A stretch of DNA of 64,000 nucleotides from Aporrectodea caliginosa (GCA_020284085.1 JACEVL010000460.1:248001-312000); one strand, 5' to 3'; shown: positions 34,117-52,604, counted from the first letter of the stretch. Program-made: numbers and translations. Notes: generated from the sequence alone by a model not told the origin.

Positions 34117-35455
34117 GTAGGCCCACAGACTACGGTACAGTATATTTATCAAAACTAGTTTATTTCACAGGTTTTTGATCCTGTATGCATGACGTGTGTC
34201 TGTATGGAAGACTTTTAAATAGACATTTCAATGCATTGCCTATAGGTATAGGCCTACCTCCGAAGAGCGCTGCGTCTACAATGTCAGTGCTGTAAAAGAA
34301 TCAGTTCCATCAAAGTCTTACACAATATGGACTATTTCGAAAAAGTCTTCCATGGACTATTTCGATTGGTAACATGCATCGCAAATAGGTTAAACAAGTC
34401 TCAGCATCTGCTGCATAAATTTGCATAATTACGGATCATCAATAAACACATCTGCGCATCGGGTGAGCTTAGAACGCACTGATGCGGAGATGTGCTTATT
34501 GCTTATTATTAAAACAAAATGAAACGTCAATTATAGACAGATGGTCGACGTTTCAATTTTCAGAAAAAAGCATGCGTGGAGCTGATTTTTCGATGTTTTG
34601 GTCCCATATGGCGTATTTGGTTTTATAAAGACAGCCTAACGTTTATTTTGCCTTGTAAGCTTGACGATTTTATCTCGGCAATCTCTCTGCGGAGTTCGTC
34701 TTCCGAGGTACTGAACAGAAATTATTAGACTATTAGATTGTTATCCTGTGAAAGAATGTCAAGTTTTCTGATATGCTTTGCGAAAACGGACATTAAGCAC
34801 TTCAAGAAGTTGAAGCCATCTTAGACAAAACTGTTTAATGTTTTCAGATTTTATAAAGCATGAATCAAACCCGCACTGCTTTATAATTTTGACAGAATTC
34901 TGACGATTATTGGTCCTTGTACGCTTCAATCAGCATAATTTATCATCAATTATCAATCTCTCTAAGGCTGATGTTTCACGTATAAGCATCAACCTATGTA
35001 GCAAGAAAAACCAGCTGTAATATTCTATTGTTTTCAACTATGAACAGTTCTATTTTCAAGCAATTCAAGATGCTTTTGTATTAAACGTTTCAAGAAGTTG
35101 AAGCCATTTTAATCAAAACTGTTTCAATTATCCTTTTATTGCTTAACGCGTGAATTAATTACCGCACTGCTTTAAAATTTTGATGGAAACCCTGACCGAT
35201 GACAGGCTGAAGTGCGCTGTCAGTCAGCATAATATTTTTATCAATTATCAAGTTCTACAAGTTATGTTATAAGGCCGATGTTTCACGTAGGCTATAAGCA
35301 TCAAGCCGATGTAGCAACAAAAACATAGCATAACAAATATCTATTGACCTACTTGGAGCCATAATTAATGATACTAGTTCTACTTCAATTCATAATGCAC
35401 CTATAAGATTCCGGTTGTGCAAAGCAAGTTTCCTCTCAGAACGCTGAATGTAGGC
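34117..35455. other. AT-rich non-coding stretch
   Basis: No exon, repeat ends or tRNA-like sequence were recognised. Two partly similar segments (34780-35000 and 35080-35300, both with TTCAAGAAGTTGAAGCCAT and TGATGTTTCACG-like words) suggest an old tandem duplication of about 300 bp. Confidence 0.45.
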
Positions 35456-35645
35456 TATTGTATTAAGGTATTGTATTTGATCATTTATAAAGCGCTTCTC
35501 ATAGCATAATCCTTTCAGAAGAAGTTCCCAGTGAGAGAAAAAGGAGGAAGTTCATTCCATAGGGAGGGACCTATGCAGGCAAAGGATCTGGATTGAGCCA
35601 TTGTAGTCAATGATTTCGTGGATTATTTTATCCTTTAGGGTGTCA
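35456..35645. repeat. Interspersed repeat shared with 61490-61680
   Basis: TTGTATTTGATCATTTATAA and later TTCATTCCATAGGGAGGGAC are almost identical to words at 61495 and 61635. It is a retroposon family of about 180 bp with a TTGTA-type tail. Confidence 0.65.
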
Positions 35646-36350
35646 ATGTTGACGCATCAACAGATTAACATTTTTTAAATTTTCATTGTTAATTAATTGT
35701 GCTGTTGTTGACTCAAAAACGGATGATTGATTGAATCTTCATTGTTCATATAAACCAAGCAATTACGAAACAATTTCGGTTATCATCTTGACCTTTGACT
35801 TGTTGCACATTTCTCTGAACTTTAATTTCAAAAGTAAAGATATCACTATTTTATATTATTTCTTGACTTTATACTTAAAAATGAAGGCATGGTTATCAAT
35901 TGCTTTTCTATTCCCTTATCATAATGGTTTATCACAGAGGTCATTCACGATAAGCACATTAAAAAGCATCTGAGGTTTCAGTAGTAAAATGAATTAATCA
36001 TATAACTGGTTTGTAGGAATAGCCTATGCATAGAGCTTAAAATGTATATTTAACAGTTGCATTTGGTCCACATCAAATAATTATCTGATGTGTTTACATG
36101 GTATCAACAATGATGGTAACTCAAAAAGACACGCTTTCTTTCCACAGGTTAGCCTATGAGCCATACATGTTCACATTCCTACTAACCTAATATCATTTTC
36201 CAGGCACTGAAAATGCCCTATTAAACGTACTAGTGAAATGTTTGGCAGCAAAGGCCATGTTTCAAAGTTAAACAGAGTATCAACAAAATTCAGAATAGAT
36301 ATAATTTTCAATGGCTTTTGATATTACAATGAAATTTTATATATTTATAA

Positions 36351-37436
36351 TTGGTTATTTGTCGAAATCAATTGCTAGATTCAGAGTCGGTTGATTGGCA
36401 TCCCGATAAAGACCTGCTCCCTACTGTTGAAAACTTCCATAAGTTGTATGCTATGCCACCAGAAAAACTAGAGGGCGTGAAAATGTTTCATGAAGATCTC
36501 TTGAATAAATTTTTCAATTACGTCGGCTTTTGCACTGATGTGAAAAAGATCGGAGGCTCCTATGAAGGCGTCAAAATTGTCAAGAGTGAAGAAAATGACG
36601 ACTTTGAATTTGACATAATGTTCGTTTTGAAAATACCGGAACTGTATCATCTGGAAATCGTGGAAATACCAGGAAGACATGGTTACGCGCTACTAAAAGT
36701 TAGAACTGACGGATCGAATACTCCAGAATTCTACAGAGAAGTCAATCACAGAATCTTTACTGAATGTTTAACCGATGAGAATGACATGCGCATTGTTGAC
36801 GCTGGAAAGACGACTTCGGCATTCTTTGGCGAGTTACAGAAATGGATAAACACTAAACCCATTCACGGGTTTAAGTTACTTCCAAGACAACACGGTACTG
36901 CAATCCAGATGGATGTTATTCGTGAGCAGATTGGCGAAAATAGGAATCAATTTTTCTATTCTGTGGATATTGCGCCAACTTTTGAAATCTGGGAAGGACG
37001 TGAAGTGAAGAGATATGTTGCTAAACCGGAGAAGAAGCGAACTCCAGATTCCGTGACATGGCGCCGATTGTTTGATTATGACAAAAGCGAATCAGATCAG
37101 GAAGAACATGTCATAAATATCTTGCGTTCAGCGGTCGATGAACTTGACAAACAACTGTCTGAATGTCAGGGATCATGCATTATAGCAGAATCTCAATCTG
37201 CCAGAACTCGCATGGATCTGCCTGAACGCTACATTCTGAGACTCCAGGAAGCCTTGGATGAACGGAGAAGCAGTTACCGCCTCACTTTTATCAATCTTCA
37301 AGACTTGAAGAAAAGCACAAATAAGAGACTGGTAGCAATAAGTCATTCCTTTGATAAGAAACTTGAAGTACTGCCTGTTCCGGAGAAACCAGGTTACGCC
37401 TGGCTGAAGCATCAAGTGGAAGCTTCAGTTAGCTGA
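36351..37436 (+). CDS. cGAS/Mab-21-like nucleotidyltransferase, unit 1 and start of unit 2
   Basis: This 361-codon frame begins with a domain closely patterned on cGAS-like receptors, enzymes that make cyclic di- or oligonucleotide signals after binding nucleic acid. The glycine-serine motif GGSYEGVKI is at residues 68-76, the metal-binding pair E86/D88 lies in DDFEFDIMFVLK, and a third acidic residue is D206 in SVDIAPTFE. All three are present, so unit 1 could be catalytic. No Cys/His zinc thumb is visible. A second, incomplete unit begins near residue 285 (LEVLPVPEKPGYAWLK). There is no good ATG at the start; an acceptor ttgctag at 36373-36379 suggests an upstream first exon. The frame stops at a TGA and continues in the same frame beyond it. 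Confidence 0.85.
   Translation: MVICRNQLLDSESVDWHPDKDLLPTVENFHKLYAMPPEKLEGVKMFHEDLLNKFFNYVGFCTDVKKIGGSYEGVKIVKSEENDDFEFDIMFVLKIPELYHLEIVEIPGRHGYALLKVRTDGSNTPEFYREVNHRIFTECLTDENDMRIVDAGKTTSAFFGELQKWINTKPIHGFKLLPRQHGTAIQMDVIREQIGENRNQFFYSVDIAPTFEIWEGREVKRYVAKPEKKRTPDSVTWRRLFDYDKSESDQEEHVINILRSAVDELDKQLSECQGSCIIAESQSARTRMDLPERYILRLQEALDERRSSYRLTFINLQDLKKSTNKRLVAISHSFDKKLEVLPVPEKPGYAWLKHQVEASVS
37434..37436 (+). other. Single in-frame TGA within the cGAS/Mab-21-like frame
   Basis: The TGA is codon 362 of an otherwise open 881-codon frame (36351-38993). The frame on both sides belongs to the same repeat unit (unit 2). It may be a pseudogene mutation, an allele, a sequencing error, a recoded codon, or the end of a spliced-out segment. 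Confidence 0.8.
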
Positions 37437-38993
37437 CGTTTTGGCAAGGCTTCAAAACTGTGCTACCTTCCCGGCGGAAAATACCTGGACATCAAGGCCG
37501 CAAGCGATGTGCTTGTTAAGGAACTACAAGAGATTGGGAATGACCTGTTTAAAAACGAAGACACAGTTGTAAGACGCGATGGACCAATTGTACGAATTGA
37601 TGTATATCCGGAGAAAGGAAACACGATGCTGTACTTCTGTGTGGACATAGTTCTTGCTGTTTACGTCGACAGCAACTTCTATGTCGGCTTGCCACACGAT
37701 TATGACGACGTTCCAGACAAAAAGGCGTGGAGAAGGTCATACTCTTATGAAGAAACGACGAAAATACAAGAAGCACCAGAAGGCCTTAAGATGGTCTTCC
37801 GTATCCTAAAGGCACTAAGAAATGGTGAGTGTGGTCTGGCACAACTGACGTCTTACCACTTTAAATCTCTTCTCCTCAACATCAAACAGCAGAAAACCGT
37901 GAATTGGAATGAAAATATTGACAAAATATTAATCCGTGTTCTTAAGCATTTGAAGGTTTGTCTGAACGAGAAGAAACTAAAGACTTACTTTATTCCTGAG
38001 ATAAATTTGTTGGAAAATATGATCAATGACTGCAGCGCTCACATGCAAAACAGAATTGACCAGCTATTGGAAAACAAAAGAAAAATGTTTAAAGCTCTTA
38101 AAAACCCGATGAAAGAAACAATTGACGACGTTCATCAGCGACATAAAAATGAATCGACTCAAGCATTTCTTGAATCTCTTCCAGCACAAGGCTTCTCATA
38201 CGGGTCTTTGAAATCACAACTACTGGCTGAAATTGATAAACAACTGTTCGGTTATGATCACCAGAATATCACCAGTGAAGCTGTTTATGAAGACATAAGA
38301 GTCTACAGAATTTGCCAAGGTGAAGTCCAGGGTTTAACTAATTGTCACGCTATGATGCTCATTCACAACAACAAGAAGAACTTACGTGCGTGTCGATATA
38401 ATCCAAGAGTAATCCGGCTTGAACGTTGCAATTCAACTGTTAACCCTAGTTTGCTCCAAACTGTGACACACAACTCTGGTTTAGCCGACACAAGAAAGAC
38501 AGCGCAATACATCAAGCAACAAATGGAGAAGCTAATCGACAAATCCTCATTGCTGCGAGATAACGTAAGTGTTCATCTGGAAAGGTCTATCATTGTACTT
38601 AAATCGAACAGTAACCTACAGTTCAACATAGTGCCAGGTTATGAAGTCGGTGAAGGGTTCTTCATAGATATGCCTGAAGTACCCGGTACTAATGCATGGA
38701 TTCCAATACCTTTCACACCCGTCAGGAACAAATACTGGACAGCTTTTAAGATAAATGAATGTGGAAGAAGAGTTCTGAGTGAACTTCGAGGCATTCGGAA
38801 TCGTGAACGCAGTTTGGTTCAGCTAAACGAACGTCATCTTCGAATGGCAGTTTTTACGGAAATGGAAGTCCAGCGAGACTGGAGCGATGACAAGGTGACA
38901 GAGAGAGTTCATGATGTCCTTGATAGACTTTTGGTCTGCATCAAAAAGAAGAATCTTCCAAGTTATTTCAATCCTACAATTAATACATTGTGA
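37437..38993 (+). CDS. Mab-21-like units 2 and 3 (degenerate NTase plus C-terminal lobes)
   Basis: The frame continues from the TGA without a shift. Unit 2 shows MLYFCVDIVLAVYVDSNFYV, aligning with the third-aspartate region of unit 1, then the Mab-21 C-terminal lobe: KMVFRILKALRNGECG, LTSYHFKSLLLNI and LKTYFIPEINLLENM. Unit 3 repeats the plan: LQFNIVPGYEVGEGFF, then RVLSELRGIRNRERSLVQLN, and the end NLPSYFNPTINTL. Neither unit has the Gly-Ser motif or the ExD pair, so both look like pseudo-enzyme or regulatory copies. From 37437 to the stop at 38991-38993 there are no introns. Coding quality (no other stop in 519 codons) argues that it is, or was until recently, functional. Confidence 0.8.
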   Translation, partial: RFGKASKLCYLPGGKYLDIKAASDVLVKELQEIGNDLFKNEDTVVRRDGPIVRIDVYPEKGNTMLYFCVDIVLAVYVDSNFYVGLPHDYDDVPDKKAWRRSYSYEETTKIQEAPEGLKMVFRILKALRNGECGLAQLTSYHFKSLLLNIKQQKTVNWNENIDKILIRVLKHLKVCLNEKKLKTYFIPEINLLENMINDCSAHMQNRIDQLLENKRKMFKALKNPMKETIDDVHQRHKNESTQAFLESLPAQGFSYGSLKSQLLAEIDKQLFGYDHQNITSEAVYEDIRVYRICQGEVQGLTNCHAMMLIHNNKKNLRACRYNPRVIRLERCNSTVNPSLLQTVTHNSGLADTRKTAQYIKQQMEKLIDKSSLLRDNVSVHLERSIIVLKSNSNLQFNIVPGYEVGEGFFIDMPEVPGTNAWIPIPFTPVRNKYWTAFKINECGRRVLSELRGIRNRERSLVQLNERHLRMAVFTEMEVQRDWSDDKVTERVHDVLDRLLVCIKKKNLPSYFNPTINTL

Positions 38994-39544
38994 CAATCAC
39001 AATGAAGTTGCTTGTAGACTACTTGTTCTTGAACTTTAATTTAACAATTAATACTTTATTGAAATTCTAATTGTCGTATATACAGTTTGTGTAGACAAGT
39101 TTATGGTGGCGGAATCCAAAGAATTCAATGAACGTTTGCCTTTCAAACATAATCGGTAGTTTTTCTTTCGTAGGACATATTGTAGTTCTGCAAATTTAAA
39201 CAGTAGCTTTGTTTTTGCCTCTAATAAATATGTAAACAATGTCTGCTTACCAAAGCTTTTGACTTATTTGAGAATGGCGAACATTGACGGTAGGATACAG
39301 CATGAGGAGGTATTCAAACTACTTATGTTATTTCTCTTTAAAATCACCTGAACTGTATCTATACTAGGGCCTACTTGGAGACCATTAATATAAACAGTTA
39401 TATAAAAATACTTCAAGGCAAGATGAAAGTTATCTAAAGGAATGCAAATTCAAAGTTTTAAATAACACTGTTTAACAGCCTTAGTCTCAGCTGTCTAACC
39501 CTGTCCAACACAATCCGACACAAAGACTTTTACATAGCGCCGCT

Positions 39545-39805
39545 TGAACAAAACACGATATTGTATTGTATTGTATTTAAACAATTGTTATAGCGCCCCT
39601 ACCAGATTCCTATTCAGAGGCGCTCCCGACTACTGCGCGGACGCTGAATCGGAGTTTCACGCCGAAGCGCATGAGCAATTGCGAGTGAAGGACTTGCCCA
39701 GGGTTTCTACGCGGCGGCTTGAGGCGGATTAAAACCCGCAACCCTCCGGCTGCAAGGCACCGAACATACCCCTACACCACCGCGCCCCAGTTGTGTTGCA
39801 TTGTA
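39545..39805 (-). mobile_element. tRNA-derived SINE, inverted copy of the 13301-13525 family
   Basis: Read on the minus strand it has the same head (GGGGCGCGGTGGTGTAGGGG), the body with CTTCACTCGCAATTGCTCAT, the tail GGGAGCGCCTCTGAATAGG and terminal AATACAATAC units. Confidence 0.85.
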
Positions 39806-41100
39806 TTGTATGGCGGTACAGGACATGGTATGCTCACATTTTATGAGTGATTGATGTCGTATCTGGATGGAATCCATGTTATGGGATCTCTCTCTGTCTG
39901 TCTGTCTCTCTGTCTCTGTCTTTCTCTCGGCATATCTAGAGAGACCGAGAGAGACAGCGTATTGCTCAGTGGCGTCTACCCCCCCACCCCAACTAGAATG
40001 GGAAAACAAACCCACACCCTGGCCGATATAATTATATAACTATAAGAGACTCAGAAGTCTCTCAGAATTGTAAATTAATCTACATCAGCATGGTCCAACC
40101 CCACAGTTTATGTCGAAAACGTTACCCCTACCCCACATTCTGGCAACCGCGATCGATCGTTCTAAAAAAACATTGGCAGACGCCACTGGCATTGCTTGCT
40201 AACTGTTCGTGATGACCTTTAGCATTGCTTAGACTGGCGGCCATGACCTCCTCTGCTTAGATTGTCTGAAGAGACGTTATAAAAATTGCAACTACAGTCG
40301 ATCATTGATTGTAATCAAATGAAATGGCAATCGGTAATCATTACACACAATCCCCTAGATGCAACGGTTCAGACAGGTAAGAGGTAGTGTGGTGGAGGAT
40401 AGACAAGGGAAGACGATAGGCTATGGTTGATACCTGTCCGTTCTTAATTGGTTGCTTTGAGTGGTTTTAACTTGGCGGATTTTACTGTAAAGGAACTGGC
40501 GAGCGTCAATTGAAACCAAATACATGCATCACATTGGGAAGGGGGCGGGTGATGGAACAATGGTAACACTCTGCATTGAAGAACGGAACATCAAGCAGGA
40601 AACGCAATCGATACCCGATGTTCAACCCACTGATAAATGTTGTATGCATCAGGATAGTTAATTTAGCGCATTTTAAAGTACCTAGCACGAAATGGCGAGG
40701 AAGAGGACTTGCCATCCGCCCTTAGTATGCTTAGGCTAAGAAAGATGAAATCGCTGACACTTCAGACCGGTGGCTACCTCTCGGGTCAAGCTGAATAGAT
40801 TACTCCTCTTTTTCATTGAAAGAGCAGTAGGATTGGTGTACATTTATTTGCCATGAGCAATATTCATATGGCAACGTGCAACTTTCTCTAACACTCTTGA
40901 ATCTTTACACACACTCTGGAATGTTTATCTTAGGACAATTCTCACAGGCGTCCATTGTTGCTTAATGCCTCAATCTACTTTGATCAGCCATCAAGCTTCA
41001 GCCCAGTCATTCCCACTGACTACATCTGTCGTGCCATTTCAGTGTTGACTCTTGAGCGATGGGTATATATCACGGCGCATAGACATGTATCTGTATTTCC
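39806..41100. other. Non-coding stretch with scattered low-complexity sequence
   Basis: A TCTGTC-rich tract at 39888-39925 is the only clear structure. I see no exon here. Confidence 0.4.
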
Positions 41101-41106
41101 ATTAGC

Positions 41107-41156
41107 ATGTGTGTGTTTGTGTGTGTTTGTGTGTGTGTGTGTGTGTGCGTGCGTGC
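41107..41156. repeat. (GT)n microsatellite
   Basis: A GTGTGTTTGTGT tract passing into GCGTGCGT. Confidence 0.9.
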
Positions 41157-42229
41157 GTCTTTCTTGTATGCTACGGTTCAGTTGCTTCACTATACGGCTC
41201 AGGTACCTCACAAAGTCGACAATTGGACGTCTTAGGAGCGTGTCATTGTAGACCGTGCCCTAGCCTACGGTTAAATGCCATACTTCCTTGTCGTATTGCA
41301 TAGCTGTCTGTTGAGGTGTAATAAATATGGTTGTTAATATTTAGCCTAGACACGGTAGTTTAATTCGTCAATTAGTGTACTGATGCAAGAAGATGTTGAA
41401 GACTTTGACGATTACAGCTCTTTTCAGTAAGTGACTTTTAACACAGTGGATATTTTGTTACTTTGTTACTTGAGGTGTTATATTCGGGTCACCAAATGTA
41501 AATACATTGCTTAACAAAATTGCCCTGTTCTGTTAATTGAAATATGTAATTTTGTAATTGCAATTGTAGTCGAACATTTATACGAATATGAATCGTTAAC
41601 ACAAAATAGCTGAGGAACGACTAGGCCTTGCTGTTTAATTTAAAGTTGCTGTAAGTAAAAGTGTGTTTGGCTATTATTATAACCGTATCGGTAAAACCTC
41701 TGATCTGAAGCATAGTGCCATTACGGATCCGAAACGTGTACGATGAGAAAAGGGGCAATTAATCGATTGGTGGCCTTCGAAATGTGAATTCGGCGAGGAA
41801 TTGAAAAATAGCTGGATGCAACACATAGCAAACGAGGAAGTGTTGACTAGGGCTGGGGAAGAACAATCTAGGATAGCTACAATAAGGGAGGGACACAGAA
41901 AATGAATTGATCATATCCTGCGAGGAGATCCACTCTTGAGAACCGTTAGGGCAGAATGGAGGGAGGAGAACAAGAGGAAGGCCCATAGAGACCGGATGCT
42001 GACGGATGACGACACATGGACTCAGAAAGCTTAAACAAATGCTCAGCATTGAGAGGCGTGGCGTCATCGTATATACATTCCGGACCCCACTCATGGCAGA
42101 GAACCTGAAGAAGAGCAAGACAATCAGTACTGTTAAAGATATAGGCTACCTCTAATAGTGTTAACCATCTAATCTATTCCTGACTCAATGGGCTGTATCT
42201 CCAGGTCATATTGATTTCCATTAGTGCAT

Positions 42230-42540
42230 TTAACTGTAATTGTAACTGTAATTGAACATTTGTATAGCGCCACTCTGAGATTCAGAGGCGCTTCCAACCC
42301 AGGTCGGTGCTGTCTCTAACAAATAAGATGGTCTTCAGGCGTTTCCGAAACAGAGGAAGCGAAAGGCTGAGGAGCTCAAGACGCAATTCATGCGGAAGGT
42401 GGTTCCAACTAGATGGACCGACATAAGCAAAGCTTCTGGATTGAGCAGTTGCACCACGCATGCGAGGGAGAGCCTAGAGGTCTCTGGCGGCCTAGAGCAG
42501 AGCGAACAGGAGAGTAGAAACCGATATTCATCGATACAGC
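42230..42540 (-). repeat. Retroposon 3' region, inverted
   Basis: TATAGCGCCACTCTGAGATT with GAGGCGCTTCCAACCC is the complement of the common 3' tail seen at 5405, 20315 and 58570. The rest resembles other interspersed copies (GGAAGGTGGTTCCA, similar to 61010 and 61620). Confidence 0.5.
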
Positions 42541-43018
42541 CGATGTTGAAAGTTAATTTCTATAAAAAAAAACACACCATAGTTTACGAGAAAGGTTACT
42601 GTATACTAATTCGCAGAACTGGCTGATTGTGAAGTTAGACTGCACTATGATGGTTTATAATTAAATTCTAAGATTAATTGGCGCCAAAAGATTAAAAAAA
42701 TTACTGATAGTTCGAGGGCATAATGTTTTTTGGATTAGCCATCATGAATAGTCATAGCTGGACTACAGTGCGACAGCTTAACACCACTGCGTTGTATTCT
42801 ACATGGTTTGGAGATTTTCGACCATCTATTTTTAGCTAAATACAATCTGAACGCATACGAATAATTTCAACAATTAGGCTTTATCAAAGTTTTGGTCATA
42901 TTTATATAGCACAATAATAATTGTTCTAATTAAATGACATTGATTTGCATAATACAGATTGTTTTGTTATCGACTTAGAACTTTAGCCGCGGTAGAGCCT
43001 TCTCGCGACATTGAGACA

Positions 43019-49320
<6,302 letters not shown>

Positions 49321-49770
49321 GGCAACGGACTAAACATCCCACACTCCATATTTAGCCTGGTAACCTGATAACACTGATGAAACGCTGTTGATAACGTTGA
49401 GTGATATCATAGTGAATGCTGATAATTGGGTAACTATCGTAACTGATTGTCCATATAGACTTGTCAGGAATGATCAAATCATCTTAATCAAATGTATTCA
49501 GTATTTAATCGGATGCTTTAATATATAACAGAATAACTCAGATTCAAAGACTGTGACGTGTGTTTTATTTATACAACTTTAATTAAGAACTTGTTTGTGA
49601 AGAGCCTAAAATGGAAAAGGTATGTATATAGCAGAAAAAGTTGGGATAAACGCCAAGACACTCTTGTCAGATCTCTGGTTAATTCTCTACTAATTTAATA
49701 CAACGAATGTTTGCATGACTAGGCCTACTTGTGTGTTTCCAGACCTGACACTGTTGATAGGATAATAAAC
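49321..49770. other. Probable 3' UTR and intergenic
   Basis: No AATAAA lies close to the stop; a weak AATATATAA occurs near 49520. No repeats. Confidence 0.35.
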
Positions 49771-49772
49771 TA

Positions 49773-50131
49773 GGGGGTCGTCCATTAATTATGTCAACAA
49801 ATTTTAGGCCTTTTTTGACCCCCTCCCCTTGTCAACAACTGTCAAACATTGACGGACCCCAAAAAAATTATGTCAACAATCCCAGACCCCACCCCTACCA
49901 GAAGCGTAGCCAGACGGAAATTTTGTTCGCCAGACGGAATTTTTTTTCCCAATGACCTTTTTAGACATTTCGATGATATTTTTTTAGATGACCTTTTTTA
50001 GACATTTACTCCATTTTTAAGAGAAACATTTGTTGACGTCAAACTGTACCGAACCCTCCCCTGTCAACAACTGTCAAACTTTTACAAACCCTTCCTCCCC
50101 TATTTTGGTGACATAATTAATGGACGGCCCC
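49773..50131. mobile_element. TA-flanked MITE (Tc1/mariner-like ends)
   Basis: GGGGGTCGTCCATTAATTAT at the left and GGGGCCGTCCATTAATTATG backwards from the right are flanked by TA (49771-49772, 50132-50133). The interior repeats GTCAACAACTGTCAAAC in both halves. 359 bp, non-coding. Confidence 0.8.
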
Positions 50132-50395
50132 TAGGCCTATTACCACCATCGCCGTATATATTTGCACAAGTTGCAAACTACTCTGTTGTGTATGATTTCA
50201 AGAGCATTATAAACTGTACAAAATATAATGTCATCAACTACATCGACCGGTTTCTGTCTGACTGTATCTAGGTATATTGCTATGGTGGCAAATGAATGTA
50301 GCACTTTTATTACGCATTCGTGAATTTAATAAGCGCAACTATATCTTATGACCAAGTATCAATCGATGGCGCTGAGCAATTAATAATAATAATAT

Positions 50396-50795
50396 TCTTT
50401 ATTGAAACAATCCGGTTGACAAACCGCAACCGGTTACAGTGTGCCTACAGTTATGCAATTGAAACAATTCACAAGAACACAAAATGACAGAAGACATAAA
50501 TCTTAACTACTAACAGAACAGACAGCCGGCAATACACGGGGCTAATAGCAGCCTGCAAAGCATGTCCGCCTACGGAACCGATCTCGGTACTTCTCGCTCT
50601 GTATGTCAGTGTGTTATCCAATGCGCTATCGGGTCACTCCCCAGTCTCCACCTTCAATTGTGGGAGTGAAGAACTTGCTCAAGGTCTCTACACAGTACCG
50701 TACCTATTCAGAGGGGGTTCGAACACGTAGGCCTACAGTACTCTCCTAGTTGCAAGGCGAACGCTCAACCAATCCGCTACCGCGTCCCATAATAG
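50396..50795 (-). mobile_element. tRNA-headed retroposon, inverted
   Basis: On the minus strand the head is GGGACGCGGTAGCGGATTGG with box B TGTTCGAACCC near 50710. The other end is TTCAATAAAG followed by ATT units. About 230 bp (AACAGAACAGACAGCC, GCGTGTTATCCAATGCG-type words) is shared with 55620-55830. Confidence 0.65.
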
Positions 50796-51990
50796 GATAA
50801 AGTTTCTCGCTTAATCCATTATCAAGCTGTCAGCATGTAATACACGTTGACCATTTTAACATATAACCCAGAGATGAGGGTAAATCGCATTCTCAAGATT
50901 TCTTCGGCTGCCAACAAAACTAAGTCATCGAATCAACCTATTCCTAGACCCTCAGATAAAGCAGTTAGCTAAACAGGGCAAGGTCAGGTTTGCTTTCTGG
51001 TTGAGACCCAAGACTCCGAGGGGTCGTTTGTAGAATTAGAGTGTCGAGGGAGTAACTGAGTCGAGGAGGAACTCGATTGAGGGTTTCGCGAAATCGGTAG
51101 GCCTACTGTTTTCAGGCTGAGGTCAACTAACATTATGCATATACCATTATAATTATGTCTGCACAGTTTTCAATGTGTCAGTCACCGTCAAGTTTTCTTC
51201 CTGTTCAATATTCGTCACGGTTGAATTTCTGTCTGAGGCCTTTCTTAAGGTTTCTATAGCAGACACAGCTCTTCATTTTGCCTTGTACAATAGTGCTAAA
51301 CGGAGATGAGAGGACTCGCCTGTTTTATGGCCCTTTACATGGTCTTATTTGGCTTTAAATAGCCTTCTTAATGGAAATCATTGACTTTCGTCTTCAATGC
51401 TTTCACCTATAGACAAATCATGAGGCAGACAACAGAAAATTATATCTTACTAAAAATACTGGCACATCTGTGGTATATTTAGCTATGCTAACTTGTGCTT
51501 TATAAATCCTAACTTGTGCTGTATAAATCTTCTATTTAATAGTAATTATAAAAAAATGCATTTGTACACACAGAAAGCAGAAATTAACTATAATACGGCA
51601 TTCAAGCACAAGAATAAATGCTTCCCATTGCCAAGCGCCTATAATTCAAGATCATCCTGCAGGTAAATGCCTCAATCATAACAAATTAAGGCTCCATGTT
51701 GGAGTTTCCAGCAAACGGAGTCAATGATCATGCACTCTTCAGTCATTGGAGAGATACAGGTTCAAACGCTTCCACACTTCAACTTGAGCGCATCATGTTG
51801 CTCCAGAGGATTTTTTAAGAAATTTCCACTGGTGGGGATATTTCGAAAAGGGCACTTTCCGCGCATAATTTCAAGTCAAAAGCACTGTCTCAGAAAAACT
51901 TGGGAAAGGACATACAATTAATATTTTTATTATTTTTTAAATATGTTGAACTTTCAAGCAGTCAAATTACGGGGGGGAAACAAATTCTGA
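50796..51990. other. Intergenic, nothing recognised
   Basis: No coding or repeat structure found. Confidence 0.4.
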
Positions 51991-52035
51991 AATAGGGTAA
52001 CACTGATTACTGAAATATGATGAATGTTAAGGAAA

Positions 52036-52604
52036 CTAGAAAAGAAGGCCATCTTCTCTGAAAAATTTATGAGCAAAATCTCTTCTTGAGTAAATGTCTA
52101 AATTGGGTTGACGCTCTCTTCGATTCCGGGCAGAAAGAAAATGTACAATGGTCATTCTTGGATCATAGTGAGCAGTTCCCACTCCATTCAAGGCAATGTT
52201 AAGTCGTGCATTGATTGTGTCAGAGTTCATGCTACTTCTGTGATCGTCCACAACCAAGTTGTGATGTGATGTGATACAATTCTCTCAGTTTGCATTGAAT
52301 GTGGTGACAATGTCGCAATTGCTGACAACACCTTTTGCACTAATCCCGTAGTAACTGGTAGCAATTGGCGGAGACGAACTGACAATGAGCATCCAAGATC
52401 AGCTCCGGCGGGAAGATGTGGAACATCTGAAATTGCATTCCATTGTTCGCAGGCTTCATCAGCAAAGATACCGTCTTTACCCGGGAATAACCTAGCTGTC
52501 AAATTAATGCCAGCTGTTATAAAGTCCCCAACGACTCGCGATGCAAGAAGAGCTTTTATCTTCATAAGTACATCGTCTTGCTCTGGATCGAGACGTTCAG
52601 CCAA
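52036..52604 (-). pseudogene. hAT-like transposase C-terminus, frameshifted
   Basis: Two overlapping minus-strand frames give one protein: LSPHSMQTERIVSHH ends one, and VVDDHRSSMNSDTINARLNI continues in the other, with a frameshift near 52240. An ER[VI]xSxH core followed by DDHRSSMN and a leucine-spaced helix matches the hAT dimerisation region. The element ends were not found. Confidence 0.6.

Noticed and set aside
41393..41426. Possible signal-peptide first exon (MLKTLTITALF then GTAAGT)
   Set aside because: Attractive and in phase 1, but the lectin receptor exon at 43019 has its own start and signal peptide and no acceptor in the right phase precedes it.
41759..42118. 119-codon minus-strand frame
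   Set aside because: No domain, no splice sites and no recognisable composition; probably chance.
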